Positions 42,373-52,215 are shown, counted from the first letter of the stretch. The stretch: DNA of 64,000 nucleotides from Gaiellasilicea sp963765705 (GCA_963765705.1 CAVXXJ010000011.1:741009-805008); one strand, 5' to 3'. The notes: a model not told the origin generated them from the sequence alone. Numbers and translations are program-made.

Positions 42373-45300
42373 CTAGAGGATCGAAATCGTGAAGGTCTGG
42401 GGGCCGCTCGTATCGCTTCCCCCATTGGCAGTGCCGCCGTTGTCGATCGCGCGAACGGTGACGGTCGCGGCTCCCGGGAATAGGCCCGCGGTGTAGGTGA
42501 GCGTCCCGTTGGGCGCTATTGCCGGCTGGGAGGCGAAGAGCCCGGGGTTGTCGTTGGTGACGATGAACGTAACGGTCTGGGAGGCTTCGTCCGCTGGTCC
42601 CGGCGAGATGCTCGTTGCCCAGGCTGGGATGGTCTGTGGGATGAGCGAGATGCCTAGTTGGTTCGGTCCGGCGGTGAAGGTGGGGGCGTCGTTGACGGCG
42701 GTGATGGTGATCGTGAGGGTGCCGGACGCGCTGCTGTTGGCGCCACCGTTCGCGGTGCCGCCGTCGTCGACGGCGGTGACGGTGAGGGTCGCGAAACCGT
42801 TGGCGTTTGCGGCCGGGGTGTAGGTGAGCGTTCCGTCGGAAGCGATGGCCGGTTGGACGCTGAAGAGCCCGGGGTTGTCGGCGCTGACGGTGAAGCTGAC
42901 GTTCTGGGAGGACTCGTTCGCCGGTCCGGGCGAGATCGCGGTCGCCCCGCTCGGAGCTGATTGAGCGCCGGCGTCTTCGAGCTTCGTCTGGTTCGCGCCG
43001 GCCGTGAAGCTGGGGGCGTCGTTGACCGCGGTGACGGTGATGGTGAAGGTGCGCGGAGGAACTGGTGTTTGCGCCGCCGTTGGCGGTGCCGCCGTTGTCG
43101 ACAGCGGTGACCGTGACGGTGGCGAGGCCGTTGGCGTTTGCGGCCGAGGTGTAGGTGAGCGTTCCGTCGTCGGCGATCGCCGGTTGGACCGTGAAGAGTC
43201 CGGGGTTGTCGTTGCCGACGGTGAAGCTGACGTTCTGAGAGCCCTCGTCCGCGGGTCCGGCTGAGATCGCGGTCGCGCCGTTGGCGGCTGATTGGGCGCC
43301 GGCGTCTTCCAGCGGGCTCTGGTTCGCGGCGGTGAAGCTGGGGGCGTCGTTGACGGCGGTGATGGTGATGGTGAAGGTGCTGGGCGCGCCGCTGTTCGAG
43401 CCGCCGTTGGCGGTGCCGCCGTCGTCGAGGGCGGTGACGGTGAGGGTCGCGACGCCGTTGGCGTTTGCGGCTGGGGTGTAGGTGAGCGTTCCGTCGGAAG
43501 CGATGGCCGGTTGGACGCTGAAGAGCCCGGGGTTGTCGGCGCCGACCGTGAAGCTGACGTTCTGGGAGGACTCGTTCGCTGGTCCGGGCGAGATCGCGGT
43601 CGCCGCGCTCGGAGCTGATTGAGCACCGGCGTCTTCGAGCTTCATCTGGTTGGCGCCGGCGGTGAAGCTGGGGGCGTCGTTGACGGCGGTGATGGTGATC
43701 GTGAGGTTGCTGGACGCGCTGGTGTTTGTGCCGCCGTTGGCGGTCCCCCCGTCATCGAGGGCGGTGACGGTGAGGGTCGCGAGGCCGTTGGCGTTCGCCC
43801 CCGGCGCGTAGGTGAGCGTTCCATCGGGCGCGATCGCAGGCTGGACGGCGAAGAGCCCGGGGTTGTCGGCAGTGACCGTGAAGCTGACGCTCTGCGACAA
43901 CTCGTTCGCCGGTCCGGGCGAAATCGCCGTCGCCCAGCCGGGGACTGACTGAGCACCGGAGTCCTCGAGCTTCGTCTGGTTCGCTCCGGAAGTGAAGCTG
44001 GGCGCAGCGTTGGGGATCGGAGATGGAGCAGGGGCCGGCGGGACGGTCGGCGGCGGGAGCGGGGCCGGCGTCGGCGGCGGCTGGGCTGGAGGTGGGGTTG
44101 CGGGCGCGGCGGGGGGTTTCGGAGCCGGCTCCGGTCGCGGTTTGAGGTGCGTCCGGCGGAGTAACCGCCGGGGATGCCGGCGCAATCTCAGGCTGCTCAG
44201 GGGGCGATGGCGCCGCCTGCGTCGTGTCTGCCAGATCAGGTGGGAGCGTCGACTCGGGTGGCGCTGGCCGGGCGGCCGGCTTCAGGCGACGCTCGTCTGG
44301 TGCGGGGCTTCGTGTCGGAGGCGGCACCGACGCCGGTTGCGCCGATGCGACGATCGGAACCGCGCGCGGCACGGCGGCGAACGACGCAGCCTGCGCTGCT
44401 TCTCGGGGGCTCGCGATCCCCGTCGCGGCTGTGGTGGCGATGACCGCCACTCCCCCGAGGGAGGCGGTGATGAACGGTGTGAGCGGTATGCGGGCGAGAA
44501 GGGGTGCGTGCGAGAGCCACGACAGCGGGCCCATCACGAGCCGCATCTTGCCGAGCGAGATGTTCACGAAGGCGCGTACGAGGCGCGGGTCGAATTGCGT
44601 CCCTGAACAGCGTGCGAGCTCGGCGCGGGCTTCGGTCGGGCTGGCCGGCTGCTTGTACGATCGCGCCGAGGTGATCACGTCGTAGACGTCGGCGATCGCG
44701 ACGATGCGTCCGGCGAGTGGGATCTCCTCTCCGGCGATGCCGCGCGGGTAGCCCTTGCCGTCCCAGTGCTCGTGGTGGTATCCGACTGCGTCGGTCCACG
44801 TGCCCAGCCATTCGTTGAGCGGTTCGACGAGCGTCTCGCCGTACAAGGGATGGCGGCGCAGCTGCTCCCATTCCTCGTCCGTCGGCTTACCGGGCTTGTT
44901 CAGGATCTCCGTGCTGACGTCGAGCTTGCCGACGTCGTGGAGGAGCGCGGCCCAGTTCAGACGGTCGAGCTCCTCTCCTGCCAGGCTGAGCTGCTTGCCG
45001 AGGCTGTAGGAATAGGCGCGGACGCGCTCGGAATGTCCGCGCGTGATCTTGTCGTGGACGTCGAGCGCCCCTGCCAGCTGGAGCAGAATCTCCGCGGCCT
45101 CCTGTGCGCTCGCCGCCTCGTTGGCCTGGCGCAGCTCATGCAACCGCTCCTCGAGGCTCTCGACGGTGCCCGTGCGCAGCGCCAGCCGAAACCTCGACGG
45201 GGATTCGTCCGGAAACACCAGCGAGAGGTCGAGCAGCGCACCGAGCGGCAAGAGCCGACGGGAGAGCGCGTACACGAGCGACACGACCGCCGTCGCCGAA

Positions 45301-45494
45301 AGGCTCATGGCGAGCCACCAGAGCAAGAAGAGCCAGAGCGATCTGGTCGGCACGCCCACAACGGACGTGGCGAGGCGTACGAACGCGAGCGAGCCGGCGA
45401 TCGGGAGCGCATAGACAAGCAGGCGCAGGCCATGCGCACGCCAAGGGTGCGCCGACCAGCGAGGCTGGTGCCCGTCCGCTGCCGCCATCCTCAT
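42373..45494 (-). CDS. HD-GYP phosphodiesterase fused to Pro-rich linker and five adhesin-like repeats (two frameshifts)
   Basis: Two N-terminal membrane segments (about 24-45 and 53-77) precede an HD-GYP domain at about 130-310: HSERVRAYSYSL, LLHDVGKLD, EHWDGKGYPRG and AIADVYDVITSARSYKQP. It is expected to hydrolyse cyclic di-GMP. A third membrane helix (about 336-358) leads to a Pro/Ala linker and then about 520 residues of five Ig/cadherin-like repeats (consensus ATAISPGPANESSQNVSF, ADNPGLFSVQPAIASDGTLT, ITITAVNDAPSFTAG). Frameshifts near the six-G run at 44111-44116 and near 43054 must be corrected to join the pieces into about 1040 residues. The topology would place the enzyme in the cytosol and the repeats outside. 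Confidence 0.75.
42385..43990 (-). repeat. Five tandem repeats (about 320 bp each) encoding Ig-like domains
   Basis: Five units share ITITAVNDAPSFTAG, (S/A)ISxGPA(N/D)E, NPGLF(S/A)xQPAI and DGTLTYTPAANANG. DNA identity among the middle units is very high, so recent duplication or gene conversion is likely, and read misassembly here is a risk. Confidence 0.85.
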
Positions 45495-45817
45495 CGATAT
45501 CGGTTGCAGCCTGCCGCGACTAAAGCACCCGAACTGGCGCGAAGAACTCGCGATGTGCTTGCCCCGTCGAGGCGCGCCTAGCTCGTCGACGAAGCTGAGC
45601 CAAGCCGACTGGAGGCGCGCAAGCGCGATGCGCTGTCGCTTGCCTGGGCCACCGAGAGGCGGCAGAAGAGCGCCGAAGGGCGGTCCTCTGCCGGCCCCAC
45701 GCTCGAAGCGGCGACGGCGAGGACGAATCTAGCGAGCGTCTAGTGGGTTCCTAGCGGCCCAGCCGAGCCTGACGCCAATGAGCCGCACCGGGCGACTCGA
45801 GATCGAAGGAGGAGGAC
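45495..45817. other. Intergenic region upstream of HD-GYP gene
   Basis: This holds one copy of a 50-bp direct repeat (45581-45630). A short open stretch follows from 45582 to the TAG at 45731 (LVDEAEPSRLEARKRDALSL and on) with a stop codon right before it. It looks like the tail of a lost gene. No complete gene is seen. Confidence 0.4.
45581..45630. repeat. 50-bp direct repeat, left copy
   Basis: It matches 47736-47785 at 45 of 50 positions in the same orientation (core AAGCCGACTGGAGGCGCGCA). The two copies flank the truncated STAND regulator. Confidence 0.8.
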
Positions 45818-45868
45818 ATGAAGCGCAAGTCGATCGCAACGGGCAGTGGGCACGAAGGAGGGGACACG

Positions 45869-45965
45869 ATGGCGCGTCTGGCCACGCTGATGCTCGGTCT
45901 CGCGGCCGTTGTGGCCGCCCTCGCCATGACGAACCCCGCCCACGTCGCCGGCTCAGAGGCGACGT
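45869..45965 (+). pseudogene. N-terminal fragment of a secreted protein
   Basis: An ATG behind GAAGGAGGGG starts a good signal peptide (MARLATLMLGLAAVVAALAM), ending ...VAGSEATC. An upstream in-frame ATG at 45818 also has a GGAGGAGG site. After about 32 codons the frame runs into DNA that belongs, in another frame, to the STAND regulator. The secreted gene is therefore cut off by a recombination junction near 45965. Confidence 0.5.
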
Positions 45966-47714
45966 GCCTCAGCGGTCAGATCGGCGACGCACCTCGGCGC
46001 GCGGCGCGTACTGCTCGTCCTCGACAACTTCGAGCAGGTCTTGCCCGGAGCAGCCGGGCTTGCGCCAGTGCTCTCGCGCTGCCCGCAGGTCGCTGTCCTC
46101 GCGACGAGTCGTGAACGCCTCCATCTCTCGGGCGAGGTCGAGATCGTCCTCGGGCCGCTCCAACTGAGCGACGCTTCGCAGCTCTTCACAGAGCGGGCGG
46201 GCCGACTCGGTATAGACCTCGACCCGGAGTCCGAAGAGATCGGAGAGCTGTGCGAGCGCCTCGATCAGCTGCCGCTTGCCATCGAGCTCGCCGCGGCGCG
46301 AACGAGGCTCTTCTCACCGCAAGAGCTTCTCGCGCGGCTCGGGAACCAGCTCGAGTTGTTGAGCGCAGGGCCGCTGGATGCCCCCGAGCGACATCGCACG
46401 CTCTCCGCGACGATTGAGTGGAGCTACACATTGCTGAATGACAGCGAGCGCGAGTTGTTCGAGGGTCTTGCGGTGTTCGCCGGGACTTTTGACCTCGCCG
46501 ACGCGGAAGCCGTGCTTCCCACTGACCCTGAAACTCTCGCGGGACTCATCGACAAGAGCCTCGTCGTGCGGCGATCGGGCGTCGTCGGGCGCTTCGCACT
46601 GTTGACGACGGTTCGCGAGTTCATCCTGGGCCGTCTCGATGAGCGGCCGGACGCAGGCGCCATTCATCGGCGCCATGCGGAGCACACGCTGGCCGAGCTC
46701 GAGCGTGCCGGCGAGCTCACCACCGGTCCGCAGCAGGCCGCCGCCCTCAACGAGATTGCACGCCGCCAGGATGACGTGCGCGCCGCACTGGACTGGACCG
46801 AGGCCGCGGGAGATCGTGCTCTCTTTACTCGCCTCGCGTGCGCAGCGGGCTGGTACTGGGATATGCGCGGCCAGTACGACGAGGGTCGCGAGAGGCTGGC
46901 TCGCGCGCTCGAGTTCTCTGAGACCGAGCAGACGCGGTTGCGAGCGAGAACGCTTCTGCGCGCCGGGGCGATCGCGGATGCACTCGTCGACACCGAGGCG
47001 GCAGACCGGTACGTCACCGAGGCGCTCGCGATCTACCAGCGCCTAGGAGACCGCCTGGGAGAGTTCGACGCACTGAACAACCTCGGCAACCTCCGCAGCC
47101 AGGCGGGTGACATCTCAGAGGCGCGGCGCATCCGAGAGGAGATCCGTCCCATTGCACGCGACCTTCAGGATCGACCCTCGATCGCGACGGCGCTCCTCAA
47201 CCTCGCGCTGACGCTCCTGAGTGAGTACGACGCGTCCTCGGCGATGCCGTTACTCGAGGAGAGCCTTGTTCACATGGACGCCGTGGGCGACACCCTCGGG
47301 AGAGCCGGAGTGAACGCGACTCTCGGCGGAGCCTCGCTCCTCCTCGGTGAGCATGCACAGGCGGCGGCGCGACTGTCGAAAAGCATCTCGCTGCAGCGCG
47401 AGGTCTTCACGACCGAGTTCCTCCCTCCGACGCTCGATGTGCTCGCAGGGCTGGCGCTCATGACAGGTGACCCCGCGACGGCGGCTCGAAGGCTCGGCGC
47501 CGCGGTGGCGATCCGAAGGGCGGTCGGCCGTGGTGTCGGACGGGACGAAGAGGGTTGGGCAGCGCCCGTCGAGTCCGGGGCGCGAGAGGAACTCGGCGAC
47601 GATGCCTTCGAGCAGGCTTTCGACGAGGGGCGACGGCTCTCACTTGGGGACGCGTTCGATTTCGCTGAGCGTGAGGCCTCCGCTGCCGTGGCGAAAACGT
47701 CCTCGCAACGGTAA
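45963..47714 (+). pseudogene. 5'-truncated STAND/AfsR-LuxR-type NTPase regulator
   Basis: The open frame begins at the Walker B region (RRVLLVLDNFEQV, about 45999-46041). It continues through CPQVAVLATSRERLHLSGEV, LPLAIELAAARTRLFSPQEL, TIEWSYTLLNDSERELFEGL and LLTTVREFILGRL into TPR-like repeats (EFDALNNLGNLRSQAGDISE) and ends KTSSQR. Walker A, the sensor and any DNA-binding domain are missing, and no good start codon exists. It is clearly related to the intact regulator at 52228-55023 but diverged. Direct repeats at 45581 and 47736 flank it, consistent with deletion or recombination. Confidence 0.72.
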
Positions 47715-47735
47715 GGCCACACGACGCGTGCCTCG

Positions 47736-47785
47736 CTCGTCGACGGAGCGGAGCTAAGCCGACTGGAGGCGCGCAAGCATGATGA
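47736..47785. repeat. 50-bp direct repeat, right copy
   Basis: This is the partner of 45581-45630, 45 of 50 identical, starting 21 bp after the end of the truncated STAND frame. Confidence 0.8.
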
Positions 47786-47901
47786 GACGAGACACGCGCG
47801 GCACACCGGGGCGCGCGATCACCCAGACCGATCGCAACGTCTTCCCGTGCTGCCACTGATGAAGGAGAACCGCGAGTTTTCGTCCCGTTTGCTCAACCTC
47901 A

Positions 47902-48303
47902 TCAGCTGGGTATTCCAGCCTCGCCGCCGCGCCGCGCGACCGCCGCGACGAGGAGGAACAGCGCCGCTGCGGCTGTCGTACCGAGGAGTCCGGTGGCGAG
48001 GCCGTGTCGGGCGGGAACAGCGGCTGCCAGGAGGGCCACGGTCGCGCCGGCGAACGCGAGCAGCGCGGCGAGGAGCAGGCGCCCGATCAGGACGGCAGTG
48101 ACAGCAGGTCGCTCGACCGCCGCGTCCGGTGCCGGGCCGCGCGACAGAGAGACGAGCTCGCACAGAATCAGGACGGCGGCGGCGAGGAGCGGAACGCTCC
48201 AAACCGGGGCGTCTCCGCCGTAGAGGATCCCGAGTGCGCCGAGACCGGCGCCGAGGCCGAGCGCCGCGGCTGCGGCGGCGCGCCGAAGACGTCTTCCGCT
48301 CAT
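47902..48303 (-). CDS. Small integral membrane protein of the MoxR/DUF58 operon
   Basis: This 133-residue protein has four hydrophobic segments (AAAAALGLGAGLGALGILYG, VPLLAAAVLILCELVSL, LLLAALLAFAGATVALLAAA, LLGTTAAAALFLLVAAVA). The ATG overlaps the DUF58 stop by four bases, so it is the last gene of the operon. It has no known domain; association with the DUF58/MoxR complex is inferred. Confidence 0.75.
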   Translation of the reverse strand: MSGRRLRRAAAAAALGLGAGLGALGILYGGDAPVWSVPLLAAAVLILCELVSLSRGPAPDAAVERPAVTAVLIGRLLLAALLAFAGATVALLAAAVPARHGLATGLLGTTAAAALFLLVAAVARRGGEAGIPS

Positions 48304-49544
48304 CGTGCCGCGGCGAGGGCTTCGACGGGAGCGGCGATCGGCTCGTCCGGTCTCCACGACGCGAGCGCGATCCCCGCGCCGGCGAGCTGCGTTCGGACAG
48401 CGTCCCGCTCGAGCAACCAGGTTCGCCAGGCGATCGGCCCGGCGGCGGCCTCGGCGTCAGCGAGGTACGGGAGCGGATCCACCTCGACGATCGAGACCTG
48501 GTAGCCGCGGCGGCGGAGATTGAGGAGCGCGCGCGTGACGCGCCAGTCGAGCCCCGGCGTCAGCGCGACGATCAGCGACTGGGGCGGGAGGATCCGGCGT
48601 GGGATGAGGCTCGTGTCGCGCCAGCGGTGCGTTTGCGCGAGCTCGCTCTCGAGCAAGGCGTCCGCGATCCGATACTGCTGGCGCAGGCCCGAGCCGGGGA
48701 TGATCCACTCGATGTCGCCGCCGAAGCGGAGGAGCCCGACGCGGTCGCGCCGGCGGAGATAGGCGTCGCTTAGCGAGGCCGCCGCGCGCACGGCGTGGTC
48801 GAGCGTGCTCGCCGCGCTCGTCGCGGCGGCTCCGAGCGCGTCGAGGAAGATGACGACGTCGGAGCTCCGCTCGGGCAGCCGATCGTTGACGAGCAGCCGG
48901 CCGCGGGCGGCGGTCGCACGCCAGTTGATCCTCCGGGCACGCTCGCCGGGGGCGAGGAACCGGAGCTCCGCGAACTCGATGCCCTCGCCGGCGACCGCGG
49001 CGGGACGGCTGCCGGCTACCGGGCGTGTCGCCCGCGGCCCGGCGAGCCGCCGCAACCTCTCGACCGACGGGTAGACCCGCAGCGTCGTGGTCGGCTCGAC
49101 GACGAGCTCGGCGCGACGGAGGTGAAGCTGATCGTGCGCCGAGAGCCGGATCGAGGCGATGCGGAAGGCGCCCCAGCGGGGGCAGTCGATCGAGTACTCG
49201 AGCGTCCGTGTCTCGCCCGCATGGAGCGCGAGCACGCGCCGCGTGGGAGCTCCGCCCGGATCAAGGCGTTCCGGCAGCCGCAGCTCGACGTCGAGCCAGG
49301 GGCATGCGTCCGACGCGGCAAGCGTCAGCTCGAGCTCGACCCGCGCGCCCTCGATCACGCGATCGGCCGAGACCTGGATGGTCGCTTCGGGCAGCCGAGG
49401 CGGCCGCGCCGCGAGCCCGAACAGCAGCGGAACCAGGAAACCGGCGCCGACCGCGACCAGCGCCGGCTGCGCGGTCGCGAGGCCGGCGAGGAGCCCAGCC
49501 GAAGCGACGACGAACCAGACGACGGCGCGCTGCTCGAACGTCAC
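48300..49544 (-). CDS. DUF58 domain protein
   Basis: This 414-residue protein has two N-terminal membrane helices (AVVWFVVASAGLLAGLATAQ, ALVAVGAGFLVPLLFGLA). An Ig-like strand region follows (ATIQVSADRVIEGARVELEL), then the DUF58 core EFAELRFLAPGERARRINWR-A-TAARGRLLVNDR, which leads into a von Willebrand A-like segment (SDVVIFLDALG, RRDRVGLLRFGG). DUF58 proteins accompany MoxR ATPases in cell-envelope or metal-insertion chaperone systems. The GTG start overlaps the MoxR stop (GTGA). Confidence 0.92.
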   Translation of the reverse strand: MTFEQRAVVWFVVASAGLLAGLATAQPALVAVGAGFLVPLLFGLAARPPRLPEATIQVSADRVIEGARVELELTLAASDACPWLDVELRLPERLDPGGAPTRRVLALHAGETRTLEYSIDCPRWGAFRIASIRLSAHDQLHLRRAELVVEPTTTLRVYPSVERLRRLAGPRATRPVAGSRPAAVAGEGIEFAELRFLAPGERARRINWRATAARGRLLVNDRLPERSSDVVIFLDALGAAATSAASTLDHAVRAAASLSDAYLRRRDRVGLLRFGGDIEWIIPGSGLRQQYRIADALLESELAQTHRWRDTSLIPRRILPPQSLIVALTPGLDWRVTRALLNLRRRGYQVSIVEVDPLPYLADAEAAAGPIAWRTWLLERDAVRTQLAGAGIALASWRPDEPIAAPVEALAAAR

Positions 49545-50515
49545 GACGCTTCGTCCAGGACCGGCACCGGAACCGACGCGACCGCCGCCCGCACCACTTC
49601 GGCCGGATCGATCCGCTGCACCCACAGCTCCGGCGCGAGCGTGAGCCGGTGCGCGAGAGCGGGGATCGACACCGCCTTGATGTCGTCCGGCGTGACGAAG
49701 TCGCGGCCGAGATACGCGGCGCGGGCGCGGGCCAGCTTCATCAGCGCGAGCGAGCCCCTCGGCGAGGCCCCGACGGCCAGTTGCGGCGAGTCCCTCGTCG
49801 CGCGCGCGATCGCGACCGCGTACTCGGCGAGCGACGGGGCGACGTGCACCTCCTCGATCGCCGCCTGCATCGCCCGCAGCGCCTGCTGGTCGCAGATGGG
49901 CTCGAGCTCGATCCGCTCGCGCCGTCGACGTGAGCGCTCGAGGAGGATGTCGCGCTCCGCATCCTCCGACGGATAGCCGATCGCGATGCGGACGAGGAAA
50001 CGGTCGAGCTGCGCCTCCGGTAGCGGGTACGTCCCCTCGTACTCGATCGGGTTCTGCGTCGCGAGGACGAGAAAAGGGGACTCGAGCTGCCGCGTCGTGT
50101 TCTCGAGCGTCACCTGCCGCTCTTCCATCGCCTCGAGCAACGCTGCCTGCGTCTTGCCGGGCGCGCGGTTGATCTCGTCGGCGAGCAGGATGTTCGTGAA
50201 GATCGGGCCGCGCTCGAACGTGAAGCTGCCGCTGGAGCGGTCGTAGATCGAGGCCCCGGTGATGTCGCTCGGGATCAGGTCCGGGGTGAACTGGATCCGG
50301 GCGAAGTCCATCGCGCACACCTGCGCGAAGGAGCGGGCGAGCAGGGTCTTGCCCAGCCCTGGGAGATCCTCGATCAGCACGTGGCCGTCGGCGAGCAGAG
50401 CGAACAACACCATCTCCACCGCCTCTCGCTTGCCGATGATCGCCTGCTCGACGGCGTCGACCACCTCGGTCGCCAACTCCTGGACGGCGACGCCTGCCCT
50501 CGCCTCGTCGGTCAC
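49541..50515 (-). CDS. MoxR-family AAA+ ATPase
   Basis: This 324-residue ATPase has Walker A in LIEDLPGLGKTLLARSFA, then RIQFTPDLIPSDITG and GPIFTNILLADEINRAPGKT (Walker B). Sensor 1 is in LVLATQNPIEYEGTYPLPEA and the C-terminal lid has GASPRGSLALMKLARARAAY. MoxR ATPases act as chaperones that mature partner proteins, typically with DUF58/VWA proteins as encoded directly downstream. The start overlaps the upstream gene's stop by four bases. Confidence 0.95.
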   Translation of the reverse strand: MTDEARAGVAVQELATEVVDAVEQAIIGKREAVEMVLFALLADGHVLIEDLPGLGKTLLARSFAQVCAMDFARIQFTPDLIPSDITGASIYDRSSGSFTFERGPIFTNILLADEINRAPGKTQAALLEAMEERQVTLENTTRQLESPFLVLATQNPIEYEGTYPLPEAQLDRFLVRIAIGYPSEDAERDILLERSRRRRERIELEPICDQQALRAMQAAIEEVHVAPSLAEYAVAIARATRDSPQLAVGASPRGSLALMKLARARAAYLGRDFVTPDDIKAVSIPALAHRLTLAPELWVQRIDPAEVVRAAVASVPVPVLDEAS

Positions 50516-50994
50516 AGCTGCTCCAACCGCTCGATCGCCGTTCGCAGGTCGTCGCCGGCGAGACCCCGGCCGACGCGGTACGCGGCCGACGGACGGTCAG
50601 GGCGGACGATCTCCCACAGCACGTCGCCGAGCAGCTCCTGCGCGCGCCGGGGCGCGAGCGCCATGTCGACGCCGCGGCGGCCGAGGCGTGCGGTGACGAT
50701 CGGGACGAGCAGCGGTCGGAGCGACCGGTCGACGCCGAACTCCGACTGCTCGCTCTCCCGCAAGACCTCCGCGATCTGGCGCAGCCGCAACGGCATCTCG
50801 TTGTCCCGCGCACGCGGCGGTGGCTGTTGCTTCCGCGCGGGTCGGAGCCGCAGCCCGGCCGCGGTGGCGAGCGCGGCGGCGAGCGTCAGTGCGGAGCCGA
50901 GCGCGACCGTGCTGCCCTGCCCGAGGACGAGACCCAAGGCGGTCGCCGCGACACAACCGGCGGTGACGACGAGCAGCGGGCGGCGGGCGGTCAC
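50512..50994 (-). CDS. Membrane-anchored protein of unknown function in MoxR operon
   Basis: This 160-residue protein starts at a GTG overlapping the upstream TGA. Two hydrophobic segments (LLVVTAGCVAATALGLVLG, VALGSALTLAAALATAAGL) are followed by a cytosolic helical domain (PLRLRQIAEVLRESEQSEFG, RPLLVPIVTARLGRRGVDMA, AAYRVGRGLAGDDLRTAIER). Proteins of this shape commonly sit between DUF4129 and MoxR genes in actinobacteria. No function is assigned. Confidence 0.78.
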   Translation of the reverse strand: MTARRPLLVVTAGCVAATALGLVLGQGSTVALGSALTLAAALATAAGLRLRPARKQQPPPRARDNEMPLRLRQIAEVLRESEQSEFGVDRSLRPLLVPIVTARLGRRGVDMALAPRRAQELLGDVLWEIVRPDRPSAAYRVGRGLAGDDLRTAIERLEQL

Positions 50995-51908
50995 CGCGGC
51001 GCCATCTCCGCCTCGACCCGCCGCACCGACGCGATCGCGCGCCGGCGGTCGTCCTCGTCCATCGGGTGGTCGCTGAACCGGGCGATCTCGAACAGGCCGG
51101 TGAGGCCGGACGCTGCTGCAGCGCTCGCGCCGAGCACTCGAAGGACGCGGGCCGTGAACTCGGTCGGGGTCTCGTCCGGCGCACGCTCGAGCTCGATTTC
51201 GCCGAGCGACTCCTCCATGCGCGCGTAGGCGCGCTGGACGGCAAGCCGCGGGTCTCGCTCGGACTCCAGGTCTGCGAGCGACCGCCTGAGCTCGGAGCCG
51301 ACCCGCGCCGCCGCATCGGGAACGACCGCCAGACGTTCGCGCCGCGCTCGCCGACGACGAACGAAGACTGCCGCCGGCGCGAGCAGGAGCAGTGCCGCCG
51401 CCGAACCGACGATGAGCCACGTCAGCGTGGTCGAGGTCGGTTGTTCCGCCGGCGCGGAAGTGCTCGTGTGGCCGCGCGGCTCGGCGCTCCCGGGCATGGC
51501 GCCGGGTGGTGTTGCCGCATTGGGAACGAGGAACGGCAGAGTGAGGAGCAGGAAGACGCCGGTCGCTCCGCCGACGATCGCAGCGGTCTTCCCGGCGGCC
51601 GACAGCGACGCCCCGACTCCCTCGAGGTCTCTCGCTCCGTGCCGTCGCCGCCGTCGCCGTCGCTGTTCCAGCGCGGGCGTCCCGACCCAGACGAGGAGCA
51701 GCGATCCGATGACGAGCGCGCCCGCGGCGGCGGCGAGCGCGCCGGCGACGCCGACCGGGACGTCCTGCCGGCCGCCCGCGTGCCATGGCGACCCGCCGCT
51801 TGCCAGCGCCACGAGTGACACCAGCAGGAGCCCCACCGCGGTGGCAGTGATCGCTCGGACGTCGCTCAGAAGTCTGACCGGCACGGCTGGATCATCGTCG
51901 ATTCGCAT
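50991..51908 (-). CDS. DUF4129 domain membrane protein
   Basis: This 305-residue protein has about four membrane helices (ITATAVGLLLVSLVALASGG, VGVAGALAAAAGALVIGSLL, AIVGGATGVFLLLTLPFLV, LTWLIVGSAAALLLLAPAAV). A C-terminal cytosolic DUF4129 domain follows (ERDPRLAVQRAYARMEESLG, APDETPTEFTARVLRVLGAS, FEIARFSDHPMDEDDRRRAI). DUF4129 is usually attached to, or next to, a transglutaminase-like protein; none is present here. The N-terminus overlaps the 103-residue gene by 43 bp. Confidence 0.85.
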   Translation of the reverse strand: MRIDDDPAVPVRLLSDVRAITATAVGLLLVSLVALASGGSPWHAGGRQDVPVGVAGALAAAAGALVIGSLLLVWVGTPALEQRRRRRRRHGARDLEGVGASLSAAGKTAAIVGGATGVFLLLTLPFLVPNAATPPGAMPGSAEPRGHTSTSAPAEQPTSTTLTWLIVGSAAALLLLAPAAVFVRRRRARRERLAVVPDAAARVGSELRRSLADLESERDPRLAVQRAYARMEESLGEIELERAPDETPTEFTARVLRVLGASAAAASGLTGLFEIARFSDHPMDEDDRRRAIASVRRVEAEMAPR

Positions 51909-52177
51909 CGCTCGCCGATCACGATGTGAGCGGGTCGCAGCGGTCGGGAGACGGCCGGCACGGTTCCGTCCCGTCCTTCCCCTTCCCCGAGCCGGTCGGC
52001 CAGAAAGCTTCGCCAGGCCTCCTCGCTCTCCCAGACCCCGATGATCCGGAAGCCCTCGTCGGTCGGGCCTGCGGCGTGGACGATCAGGCCGGCCGGGATC
52101 GGACCCGCCAGCGCCTCCGCGAAGCGCCGATAGTGCTCCCAGCTTGCAGCCACGTCCTCTACGACCACGTAGGACAT
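51866..52177 (-). CDS. Small ABM-like dimeric alpha/beta-barrel protein
   Basis: This 103-residue protein has the pattern of stress-responsive or monooxygenase-like ferredoxin folds (MSYVVVEDVAASWEHYRRFA, AGLIVHAAGPTDEGFRIIGV, WESEEAWRSFLADRL). It is divergent from the AfsR-like regulator and may share its control region. It is first on the strand of the MoxR operon and overlaps DUF4129 by 43 bp. Function unknown. Confidence 0.65.
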   Translation of the reverse strand: MSYVVVEDVAASWEHYRRFAEALAGPIPAGLIVHAAGPTDEGFRIIGVWESEEAWRSFLADRLGEGEGRDGTVPAVSRPLRPAHIVIGERCESTMIQPCRSDF

Positions 52178-52198
52178 GCTGCGAGCTTCGATGCGGGC

Positions 52199-52215
52199 GC
52201 TTTAGCTTCGCTTTA
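52199..52215 (+). promoter_or_regulatory. SARP-type direct repeat upstream of AfsR-like gene
   Basis: GCTTTA-N5-GCTTTA places two identical hexamers 11 bp apart, the one-turn spacing bound by OmpR-like SARP proteins. Eight bases downstream lies GAGAAT (52224-52229), a possible -10. A TSS would then fall near the ATG at 52237, which may be leaderless. Autoregulation is inferred. Confidence 0.55.

Noticed and set aside
45818..46114. A 98-codon gene starting at the SD-linked ATG 45818
   Set aside because: After the signal peptide the frame runs into Arg/Ala-rich sequence that overlaps the STAND frame out of phase, so only the fragment is supported.
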